Below, one piece after another: positions 1 to 56,201 of a DNA stretch of 64,000 nucleotides. The notes beneath the pieces were generated by a model that was given only the letters and a program-made list of their open reading frames with translations, was not told the DNA's origin and did not search any database. The translations under genes and the position numbers were made by a program. Numbering within the stretch: the stretch's first letter is position 1; the number at the start of each line of letters is the position of its first letter. The DNA lies in NCBI RefSeq assembly GCF_035582795.1, contig NC_134383.1, forward strand, positions 2,596,836-2,660,835. Reading direction: 5' to 3'. This stretch comes from Mycteria americana. Taxonomy: Eukaryota; Chordata; Aves; Ciconiiformes; Ciconiidae.

Positions 1-2191
1 CTTCTCTTTGATCAGCTCCTCCAGAAACATCTTCTAAGAACCTTTAAAGAGGTTACCCACTCTGTCCATCTTGGGGATAACTTATCTGAGTCCTTGGGTT
101 TTTTTGTGTGAACATAAACTTAGTTGAGCCTTTTCAGATCTACCAGATAATTTCCAAAATGCAGCCCCCTCTGCCTTCTCAGCCCTCTCTGCCCCTCTTC
201 CAATTCTTTATTTAAGCAGTTCCAATTTAAGTAAATCCAGCTGCTATCTGATGTGGTGATTAATTGCAAAATTCATCCACAGTATTTTTTTTAATAAGTA
301 ATGCAGCCCTCTGCCCATCAGCTCCATTCTTACTTGGAAATAACAGCCATTAGGATAAGAGTGGTTGGTTGGTTTGTTTGTCTTAAATCTACTAAAACAG
401 CCGTAGCATAAAGCCTAGCGTATGTGTTTCCCTTTTGTGTTGTCTAGCAATTAAGTCTATATGCATTCTGCCTACAGCTTGTGTTCTTCTTCAGTTAATG
501 TGAAAAACAGTGTTGTGACAATATGAGGTCTTACAAGAGGGGAAAATGTGATTTCAATTTAAAATAAACTTGATCTCGCTTGCCCACATGCTCACAAGCA
601 CCAATATGTGTGTCGCCATGTGATCCGGTCAGGATTCCTTGCAATGATGGAGGTGGAAGACAGGGGTGATACCTATGGCGTCCTCTCTATGTCTCCTGGG
701 CTGCTCTTAGATTGGTGGCAAGATGCTGGTTTTAGATGTACCTTTTGAACCCTTTAGGAGCTAACAGGGATCAGTCTCTCAATCTGCTTTACTCCTCTAC
801 CCTCCACTTATTCTGTGAGCCATCAGGATTAACTCGCCATATGCTGGGATCTGAATGTCCTCTTAATCTAGATGCCACCTACACCTTCTATTCTTAAAGG
901 CCTTCTCCCACACTTTGTTCCTTTCAGTGCTTTCACACCTGGATGTTCCCATTCATTCTCCATTCACATCAGCCTTCATGTTTATGTCATGTTCCTCTAG
1001 ATAGTGGGCAGCAGGAGGGGAATAGTCCTCTCATATCCTGGAGACTGAGTTGAGAAGGGGCAAAGGAGAAGAACTGAATCTAAAAAGCTAGTGGTCCCAA
1101 AGAAAAAGGGATAGTTCATCAGGTGATAAAACCTCCAAAGTCTGTCTTGTGGCCGGAGACAGTGCTTTGCCTGGCTTGCGTACTGCTCTTCAACTTCAAG
1201 CTCTACTCTGTTGATTGCATTTACCACCTCACGAGGGCTAGATGAAGGTATGCTCAGCAGTAGGCATGAAATAAACTTGTCCTTGTTTGTGCTGCAGGGT
1301 GTTGGGCCTGTCAAGAACAGGTGCTGGTAAAGCATTTATTATTTTGGTCCTTGCTTTTTACGGGCCTGATGTTTTGCTGTGGGAGAAAGTCTGCCTCGTG
1401 GGACGAGCTGTAGGAAAGAAACTAGCTTGTATTTACATGCAAACAGTCCTGTGCTGGCTGTTGCTACAAAGCAGATGACTCCTGTCACTGCTATAATTCC
1501 CTGACATGTGAGCGAAGTGCAAACCAGCATGGGTGTTGCATGCAGGCTTTGCATGTAGCTGGTGGAGGGATCGACACAAGCTGGGAAGAAGCGTGGCTGT
1601 GATGTGGAGTATTCCTCTGGGCAGCCTAGGACTGGGCAATGCTGTTTACCTGAGGACTACACTGAGCTCTGCAGCTTGTCTATGATGTTTCAGATAATCC
1701 CGAGTTAGTATCTTGGCAAGCAGAGCTGGGGAGGGAGGGAGACTTCATCTTCAGCCAACAAATCTGTCCTTCCAGTGCCCAAGTTGGTATAGCTCCAGGT
1801 AAATGCATGCAGCCTTGTTGCTGTTTGGTGCTGTTTACCTACCCAAGTATACAAATCTGCCTGTACTAGGAGGACCAGTGTCTAGATTTGGCTGAAGCCT
1901 TGCAAGACTAAAGCTTCCAGCTATTGGCTGTATCGCTGTTGGAGCTTTTCTGACCATACGTCTGCATTCTGGTCTGCAGAAGTCCTTCGTGCTCTGTACG
2001 TGAAGAGGATCAGGTTTTTGCAGTGCATGTGTGGGTAGGGGTTTGTGTCTTTTTGAGCTGTCATTGAGAGTATTTGTTACTGGGGCTATCTACTCCTGCA
2101 GCCCTCCCCTAGACAGTCAGCCTTTCCCTCTTTCTAATGCACCAGTCCATTCATGGGCTTTCTCTCCACTCTTCCCTCAACTAATCTCGTG

Positions 2192-2210
2192 CCCCCCCCC
2201 CCCCCCCCCC
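2192..2210 (+). repeat. Mononucleotide C19 tract
   Basis: An uninterrupted run of 19 C, directly followed by GCTCTACACC. Long C/G homopolymers recur in this window (also 21437-21457 and 49614-49630). Their exact length should be treated as uncertain in any assembly. Confidence 0.95.
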
Positions 2211-2710
2211 GCTCTACACCAAAAGGACTTGGGGATGAAGCTTTTCAAGGCTTATCCTTAATGTGTTTAGGACTCTGGTGCAAGGTGAACAGAAGCTGAA
2301 GCTCATGCCCATAGAGATGTTATGCACCAAATTCAGACACAGTTTTAAAGCTATACTCAGATTGTAAAAGCCTAATGGCTTACAATGTGGGAAGAGACGT
2401 GCATGCATTCTGCTTTCACCCCATGCATAAACTGTGCTGACAGTCAGCTGCTACCTCATGTGTATTGTGTCCCTGTGACAGCCTTGCTGCTGATCCATCT
2501 GGCAGGGACTTAAATGAGCAGTGTCAGCCAGATAACACTGAAAAGGAAAGCTCTGCTGGCCTGATGCCCAGCAGAGAAATGCTGTGCTCTGCAACTCTGC
2601 AAGGGATTTAAAGGCTCTGACCTAGTCTGTAAGTCAGAACTTATCCCAGTGACGGGGAGGGCTTTCTCCTGTCTCCACTGGGATAAGGAGGGCTTACCCT
2701 TTGCATTTCA

Positions 2711-2729
2711 GGGGTGGGGGGGGATGGGG
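2711..2729 (+). repeat. G-rich tract with quadruplex potential
   Basis: G4-T-G8-AT-G4. Splitting the G8 run gives four G-runs of at least three with short loops, which fits an intramolecular G-quadruplex on the plus strand. No gene is recognised around it. Confidence 0.5.
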
Positions 2730-5208
2730 AGTGTCTTCCAGACAGCTTGTAAGGTTAGTTGAGGTAACCCCTTAAGGTGTGACCTTCTCTGGTTTTGCTT
2801 TGACTGCTAGCAGTGAAAGACTGTGTCTGTATGGGAAAGTGCATTTGTGTTCTTTTTTTCCTGTCCGGTATGTAGCCTGTTTGTGGTGCTGTTGGGGAAG
2901 GAGTGACTAACAGTTCCTGTCTCTGTGCAGCTTGAGTCATCCTGTGACCTCTGGCTGATGTCTCTGGTTAAGCGGGGCATGCAGGCAGATATAGCACTTC
3001 ACCCTTCTCGCTTGGATCATTGCCCAAGACTGTATCAGGAGTTTTAGGAGTCAGCAGAGGAGCAGGGTATGTGGGAAAGCAGCCATGAGAGATACGCTGA
3101 ATGTGTTGAGCTTGGTGTAGAGTTAAGGCACAGCATTGTTGGTATCCTGCCCAGGTGCGTAGTCTAAAGGCTTCTTTGGCACTTCTGATTCATGGGAGTG
3201 TGGAAGATGATGGGTCAAGTTGGTCAGTACTGTTACAAACCAAGCTACTAATTCTGTTGCGAAGTATTTTGTGTCCCAGTGTGTTATACTAACTGCTCAG
3301 CTGCAGCTGTTCATGGCCAGTTGTAGCTGAGGTTGCTACACAAATGCAATAGGGACAGCAGTTTCAGCACGGGAGGATAGGTGAATCTGCCAGGTACTAC
3401 ACTAATTTTTGCTCGACATCTCTGAGCATCACACTTTTCTTCCTATTGGAGGGGTTTCCTCAATAAACCCTGAGGGTCACAAGAGTGTTGCAAGTGATGT
3501 TGAGAAAAGAGCTATTGAGATTCCTCCCCCCCCATGACCTTTTTTGTCATGTAACTGTTGGTGCAGTCCCATGGAAGAACTGTAACGTTTTGCCTATGTT
3601 AGTTATCTTCTGGTCTCTGATGCTCCCTCTGTGAAGACCATGGCATTTTGCTTTTCCACAGACCCTCTTCTGGAGTTGCCCATTCTCTCTGTGAATGTAA
3701 ACTTTCTGCCTAAATTACCAGAGAATAGATATGGTTCACTTTCAGTTTTCACCCTCAACAGGACAGTGGTGTAGTGCTGCAAGTAACAGAGCAAGATGAA
3801 TTTTTCACTGCTGTTGCCTATAGTTCTAGAGGTAAGAAGCCTCCCTTCTAATCCTAGATTGTCTTAGGCTAAGTCAAGGTAAGCCTATTACACCCCAGAT
3901 CAGGGTAAAAGGTTTTAAGGAAAGTAGTTAACAGGATGCAATTCATGAATATCTATGTCTTGTTCTGTTCTTGGGAGTGGGGCTTCTCAGGAGGTCTCTT
4001 ACAGGCTGACTCAAACTTGCTGTCCAAGCAGAGATGGGGGAGAGCAGAAAACATGGGTAATCTTATTGTTTCTGATTCCACAGAAGAATTTTCCCCAACT
4101 TTGCCTACTGTTTCTTGATCTGATATTAAGTAATTTTGAATGGTCTTCTATTGATGAAAGTAGAAAGTACTATAACCATCTTGTGGCATGAAGTTTTCCA
4201 GTCTATACAAAAGACTGTAGTGTCCCATGCAGTGCCTTGATTCTTTGGTCTGCCTTAAACTGTATGTGGACTGCAGAAATACAGACTCTTGGCAGTTGGT
4301 AGCATAACTAGCTCAGCAGGACCTAGTTGTAATTTACTGTTGCGTGCATAGCTTTCCAAAACTCTCTTAATTTAGGAACATTCAGTAAAATCCCCATGTG
4401 GTATTGACACCTATTTCCAACCAAGACAGTTCCTGTACACATATGGAAATACAACCATTGTAAGTGACACTGCATGGTATAACCATATCTATAGCATTAG
4501 ATTGTACTAATCCAATTGTTTTTTTTTAATGAAGAATTAAATCAGTGGAAAGTAAGTAACTTTAAAAAACCTGCTCTCAGTGCCCTAACAACTGCTCCTA
4601 TGCTATCTAGAATGGCTGTAACGGGGACCTATGCTTTTTTTTATTTTGCAACCTTTTTCTCTACAGAGAAAGATTTAATTTAAAGAGCTTAGGACAGTGG
4701 TTTTATTTGAGTCCTTTTCTTTTAGTGAGAAATTGAGGAGCTTTGTTTTTCCCAGCAAAGAGTCAATTTAATTTTTTGACGTTCCCCCGTCCTGTCCCAA
4801 ACTGCTTTGCATTGCAGAGCTGCTAAAACAAATTATTGTAGAGGGTGTACAGAGAAGGAATGTTTTTACAGGTAAAGATAATGTGGAAAGTTAGAAAACC
4901 AAGGAAGCAGATCTTTCTTGTGGACACAATCTCTTTTTAATTGCACTTGATGTAACAGGAGACAGACGAAAAATCTAACCTCAAGAAATTTCACGGTAAC
5001 TTTGGAGTCTTGGGGGAAACTGTTCCACAATGATGTCTAAAGGAAAAATCTCACTTCTTTCTGTGAGGTAATAATTCTGATCCAAAGCAGCTCCCTCTAA
5101 GTGCTTTTTCTGGTCAAATCCAGACTGGTACTTCTCAGTGGAGCAAGGGATAACATGGTGGCATGCTGTGATTATGTTACTAGGGAAATTATGATGGATT
5201 CCCTCTGC

Positions 5209-5301
5209 CAAAACCCCTGTCCATTTCACACAGTGTTCCTAGGGTTTAGCCTAGGGTCTACCCAAACCCCTGTCCATTTCACAGTGTTCCTAGGGTTTAG
5301 C
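5209..5301 (+). repeat. Tandem duplication, two copies of about 42 bp
   Basis: Copy 1 spans about 5209-5250 and copy 2 about 5261-5301. Both run from the AAACCCCTGTCC core through CAGTGTTCCTAGGGTTTAGC. They differ by a CA dinucleotide and a base at the left end. The period is about 51 bp, with a spacer that itself echoes CCTAGGGT. The low divergence suggests a recent local duplication. Confidence 0.9.
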
Positions 5302-5706
5302 ATAATATGATCAGCATTAAACTGCTTCTGTATCGCCTGTTGGATAGTGTATATTGAGTAATGTGGAAAAATGTCAAAAATGATAGTAGTTTTGAGAATA
5401 ACTTTCCTCTTTCAAAGTCAAGGTGATACACCACAGACAGATGGACCTTGCCTGTGTTGGAGGCATGCTCCTGAGGTGTTTGACATTCCATGGCGTAGCA
5501 GGCAGTAAAGAAATGAAGCTCTTCTGTTGAAGCTATTGGAATGCTTTGTCCATTCATATTTGCCTTCAAAAGTCAGTGGTATCAACTACCCCAAGTATGT
5601 CAAAATGACAGGAAGCAAACTTCAGTCTAGAAAATCCAGCCTTTGCAGTAGACATTGGTTTTTTTTTTTTGTCATTTGTAGCTTGGTGCCTCAGAGATAA
5701 AATAAC

Positions 5707-5752
5707 CTCAATATAATACATAAAGAGGCTGCTCTTTATGTATTATATTGAG
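5707..5752. repeat. Perfect 21-bp inverted repeat, 4-nt loop
   Basis: Left arm 5707-5727 and right arm 5732-5752 are exact reverse complements over all 21 bases, separated only by GCTG. The arms are AT-rich and begin CTCAATATAA. The structure lies just past the predicted SIK2 cleavage site. No target-site duplication or transposon consensus was recognised, so a template-switch origin is as likely as a mobile element. Confidence 0.92.
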
Positions 5753-5816
5753 AACACAAGAGCAGCAGGGGCTGCTTTAGCTCACTACATAATTTAAAAA
5801 TGAAATGCACATATTC

Positions 5817-5822
5817 TTTATT
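5817..5822 (-). promoter_or_regulatory. SIK2: Candidate distal poly(A) signal of SIK2
   Basis: AATAAA on the minus strand (TTTATT on plus), preceded by an AT-rich 3'UTR-like stretch. It is the last such hexamer before the hairpin at 5707-5752 on the minus strand. The assignment rests on position and motif alone. Confidence 0.45.
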
Positions 5823-5994
5823 TTGTATTAATACACTGTAATTGCTTTACAGAGTCCAGCATATCAGTTGCATGTAAATACTACAGATGAACTTGCCAAA
5901 CTGGAGCTCACAAAACTAGTGCATTTATCCCAAAGCAGAGACTAAACCCTCTAACTCCTTAAAAAAATACATTAAAGAACGTACCACACACACA

Positions 5995-6002
5995 TATTGC
6001 AC
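5995..6002 (-). promoter_or_regulatory. Candidate miR-25/92 family 8-mer site
   Basis: The minus strand reads GTGCAATA, the complete 8-mer target match for the miR-25/32/92/363 seed. It lies about 180 nt upstream of the proposed distal poly(A) signal, a position where functional sites are often found. An 8-mer can occur by chance in a UTR of this size. Confidence 0.3.
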
Positions 6003-6596
6003 TTTTCTCCATATGAAATTTTTACCCCATATACATCACACCAAAGTCTCTTCAAAGGAGTCTGTAATACAAGATAATAAAGCTAATAATTACCCTAACA
6101 GTAGTACACAGTTCTCTAATGTTAGACATAACAGATTTGAACAAAAAAGCCACTTCGAAGTAGTATGAAGTGGTGCCCAATGGATACTCTGCCATATTAG
6201 AAGGCAGTAGAAGCCTTTTATTCTAATTGGCTTAAAGGAAATTACATGAAATGTTAAATATGCTTTTGGTTGAGGGGAAGAGTCAGTCTAAACTACATTA
6301 AAAAACACTGTAGCTTCCCCCTTACTAGCACTACAAAGCTCAAATGAGCTTAGACTAGTTGGCACATCCTGATAAATGAATCGTAGAGCTCAAGAACAGA
6401 ATTATTTTTCTCTTTGAGTCCTGAAATACACAGTATCCTGGAGTTGGATGGGGAAGGAAGTGGTTAATAGTTATGGTAGTAACCCAGCTCCTGGAGCAGA
6501 ACTGGACCTGTCTCCATAGATGTTGTGTGTCCTGTTAGCAGTTTTCACTGCATAGCTCCTTGAGTGCTCAGTCAGATATTAAAATTCCAGAAAATG

Positions 6597-6602
6597 TTTA
6601 TT
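6597..6602 (-). promoter_or_regulatory. SIK2: Candidate internal poly(A) signal
   Basis: AATAAA on the minus strand within the probable 3'UTR. Use would give a 3'UTR of roughly 2.5 kb. Only the hexamer supports it. Confidence 0.25.
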
Positions 6603-8676
6603 ATGCTGTGGGGTAGGGAAGAAGGAATGACAGGACTCTTTGTTGCCTCTTTTTCTTTTTTTTGCAGTACTGAAATGCCTGCTCTGTTATGCTGCAGTAT
6701 TTGTCAAACTGTTTCCCTTCCCTTTGTTGGTCACTTAAGGTGTCATAGGGGTGTTCCATAACCATTTACTGTGTCAGAGTTTCCTTTTGAGGGGAAACCA
6801 CATAATAAAACCCTTTTCTATCTGTCTCAGCTATTTAAAGTATAGCTTTCTAGCCCTCTTTATCTTGCATCACATAAGTAGTGTATGGATGTGACCCCTG
6901 TTCTTTAAACTCTCCTTTGCTGATGCCTTGAGAATCACTGTGATATCAGAGGTAGAAGCTGAGCACTTATGGATTGAGTCCAGCTGCACAACTGGACCAG
7001 TATCAGAGCAGGCTACATAGCAACAGGAGTTGCCTCTCTAATTGTAGTATACAGGAAGCAAGGTGTCTTCTGTCAGTTGTTAAACCCTTCCCTCCTTCAC
7101 ACAGCCTACAACACCAGTGACTAAAGTCCTACTATTCCACATTTAATTGTGGTCTTATTGCTGTAAATGCTGGCTGATTATCCACCTTTCCAGTGAAGGA
7201 AAAGAGAGCAGCTTTGAGAACTCCTTTTTCTAGCTTGGTAGGATCTGTGATTTGACAAATATGGAAGAACCAACATACCAGAAGTACTTCTTTTGTTTGT
7301 TTCTTCCTTCTGCTACCTGTTCAACCCATTCAATTTTTAAGTGACCACATGCCCTGAATACCCAAACTTTTGAGTCTGGTGACTATACCCTCATCATTTG
7401 TAGTATCAAAGACCTTAGCTCATCAAGCTTTCCAGCAAACAAAGTGGTGTTTTATACATATGTGATCAGCACAGTTTCTCTGCCATTCTTTGTGCTTTAA
7501 TGAATCTGCAATTGTGCTTTATGTTTTCTCAGAAAAGGGCTGAACTGTCTAGCTGTGAGCTTCATTTGTCTATCATCCTGTAATATACCACAATACTTAA
7601 AGGCTAGAGACAAAACCCAAACCAGAGATCTAAGCCTTCTGCAGATTCTTAAATAATCCTCCTCTGACTCTCATTTCATGATGGAAAGTTCTGGAAATGT
7701 AACTGCTTGCTGAGTTTAGTATTTCTTGAAATGGTTGATACATCAACAGTTTGTGATGCTAAATATTGCTGTAATACTTTCAATGTTATATATACATGAA
7801 CAATCAAAACATTAAGAAAGTTAAACATTATGTTCCACATGGTGGAACGTGTGCTCTGAAGGAACTTTGGCTATAGCAAGGATATAAATGGGGTATTGTC
7901 TACTTTCTTCAGAAAAAAAGCATATAGGCTGATAAAGAACTGAAAAAGGCACAGCACTATCACTTCACAGGGGTTTTTAAGCTCATTGTTTTTATCCTTA
8001 AGTTCTAAAACCCTAAATAATTGTCCAAATATACAAAGCTCAATAAACCACCAGCAACACATATTGCAAATTCAAAACACAGTTTGTTTGCTTGTTTTTA
8101 AAATGCAACAGAAGGACAGATGGATCCTTTCCAGTGGTCGGAACCTTCTCCAAGACAGAGCCCTCCACAAAGGCCTGCCTACAAAAAGGGTTGATTTCAA
8201 AAGCCACCCAGGTGGATTTTTTTTTTTAAAATGCCATTGGCTGCAGCTCTTGATTTTTCTTATGGTACTTCTTACCTTCTATCTCTCTGTTAGCTAATCC
8301 TTTAGTATTCTGATCCCCACCCAGAGGTCTCTACAAACCACTGTGGTGCCCTGTGTCAGTTCCAGGTATCTTTTGACAAAGTCAAGATGTGACTTAGCGG
8401 AGATCCAGAAGCTTCCCTTAGTGGACAATTAAGAGTTCCTTGGCAGGCTTGGGAGATACTGTTTACTTGCTAGCAGGAGGAAGTGGCAGCTGCCTGAGAT
8501 GCCTGGTGATCTTGGAGACTTACCATGGAGTAGTTCCAGATCAGTAGCTTAACCAGCAATTGGATGCCAAAGTGCAACTTTCCTTTAATTCCACCCCTTG
8601 CTACTGTTTCAAGAGTATTACAATTGCCATCAGCGCAGACCCAAATCTACCCCAAATTTCAATGAAAACTATTGCT

Positions 8677-8682
8677 TTTATT
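8677..8682 (-). promoter_or_regulatory. SIK2: Candidate proximal poly(A) signal
   Basis: AATAAA on the minus strand about 390 nt after the SIK2 stop codon. Use would yield a short 3'UTR lacking the miR-25/92 site. Only the hexamer supports it. Confidence 0.3.
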
Positions 8683-9068
8683 GCCAAGAAGTACAATACA
8701 ATGTGCACTCATTCTTGTTTCTCCAAGTGAATGTTAGATGAATACTGACTAACTCCCGAATCTTTTTTAAAAGGGGCTACTTCCTTCTTCTAAAATTCAC
8801 TTTTTTGCCTCCTTCTATGCAAACTAGTTCTTTATGGGATGAAACTGCACTATCTGTTCTCTAGCTCCTGACACCAGCAAGAGGAGCTAGTGGCCAAACA
8901 CTTCTCTCCACTGCCTGTTTTTTTTTTCAGTCAGGTGGATTTTTAGTTCCCCTGTTAATTCAAGGGTTGAAAAATTACCATGAACTTTGGGGTAGGAACA
9001 AAAACCAAAAATTCACATGCTTCTCCATTTGTCCTGTCTTCCACTCTTACGTTAGTCACCCCATGGTA

Positions 9069-55034
<45,966 letters not shown>

Positions 55035-56154
55035 TTATCCTTATTATAAAGGGAATAATGCTACCTCAGATAACTGGGGGCTTTCTTCTAGCTCAGAAAT
55101 ACATATCCCACACTTAAAAATACAGCAGCACAACATTAAACATGTCAGTAGTCCCACTAGGTGGCTGCAGGACTATCACCTACATCAGCATGTCAGAAAA
55201 AGAAAGTTTTACAAGAAATGGAAGACACAGAACAGGTCATGGAGGCCAGTGCTCCAATGAGCCCAGGCTCTTATATCAGTAGCAGGTGGGGACAACTGAG
55301 AATCCTTCATGAAGCAGTGTTGTAAAGACAAAAATCTTCTTAAAAAGCCTAATGGTGTCCATTTCTGGAGTCAAGGTAGCCAATTTGAATCCCACAAATA
55401 CAAAATGGTATTTTAAAAGAAAAACTGTTGGCTTAACACAAATAATCAAAACATGGTGGATCCATGTAGTTTCAACTGTTACATGCTTATTTTAACTGTA
55501 ATTAATATGCTACTACATAAGGACATCTGCAGTTCATCCATTCAGGGGAAAAAACTGTACAGATACATTTGTCAGTCAAACCTTGCAAACAGATCTCAAT
55601 TAGTTTAGAAAACAGATCTTGGTCCTATTGACCTTGTTTTTAGCCAATACCTGCAAAGTGAATTACAGATAACTACACATGCTTAGGAGACTAAAAATTT
55701 CAAACAGAAGACATTTTAAAAAAAATTAAACCAAGAAGAAAAAATACAGCTGCTATAAAAAACATGCAAAGGATAACAATACTACAGAGTATTGAATATA
55801 TAAACAGTGTTTATTCACCCTGAATATCACATTATTAATGCTGAAGCAGGAACAAACAATATAAATCACACAAATGCTTCCAGTTATAACTGCATTTCAC
55901 AAACTATTGAACTATAGGAGACAGCTGCTATGCAGGAGTCAAAAATCCACAGGAGGTGAACCTCATTATCTCCAGTAAGGCTGATTACAGACCCACCTGA
56001 ATTCAGAATTAACTATTTATTGACTTCATTTCAGTATGCTTTTGCTGGATAACCTCTTCAGAAGTCACTTGTCTTCCTCAACCATCAGAAAAATAAGATT
56101 CTGCTATGAGTGAATAAACGGACCTAGCCTTGTAATCAGTGAAAAGGTTTTTTT

Positions 56155-56201
56155 GGTTTTGGGGGGTTTTTTGTTTGGTTTTTTTTTTTTTTTTTTTTTT
56201 T
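56155..56201 (+). repeat. G/T-rich tract ending in T23
   Basis: Holds the same 26-nt G/T block as 42278-42303, here at 56155-56180, running straight into T23 (56179-56201). The flanking sequences are unrelated. Confidence 0.9.

Larger units (their letters stand above)
1..5800. other. Non-coding flank downstream of SIK2
   Basis: I recognise no coding exon here. In mammals the gene that converges on the SIK2 3' end is PPP2R1B, so this could hold plus-strand 3'UTR of that neighbour, but no PPP2R1B coding sequence is visible. Plus-strand AATAAA hexamers occur at 563-568 and 1269-1274 and could be poly(A) signals, but neither has other support. Two modest minus-strand frames (4981-5229 and 5297-5569) match nothing I know. 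Repeats inside are listed separately. Confidence 0.5.
5800..9068 (-). other. SIK2: Probable SIK2 3'UTR
   Basis: Non-coding sequence contiguous with the SIK2 stop codon at 9069-9071, with no obvious splice signal. It is proposed to end near 5795-5805 because the last good minus-strand AATAAA lies at 5817-5822. That gives a 3'UTR of about 3.3 kb. Internal AATAAA hexamers at 8677-8682 and 6597-6602 could give shorter isoforms. The boundary is inferred from hexamers only. Confidence 0.5.

Noticed and set aside
1..600. PPP2R1B 3' end on the plus strand
   Set aside because: Expected from mammalian synteny, but no coding sequence is present and an AATAAA at 563-568 alone is not enough.
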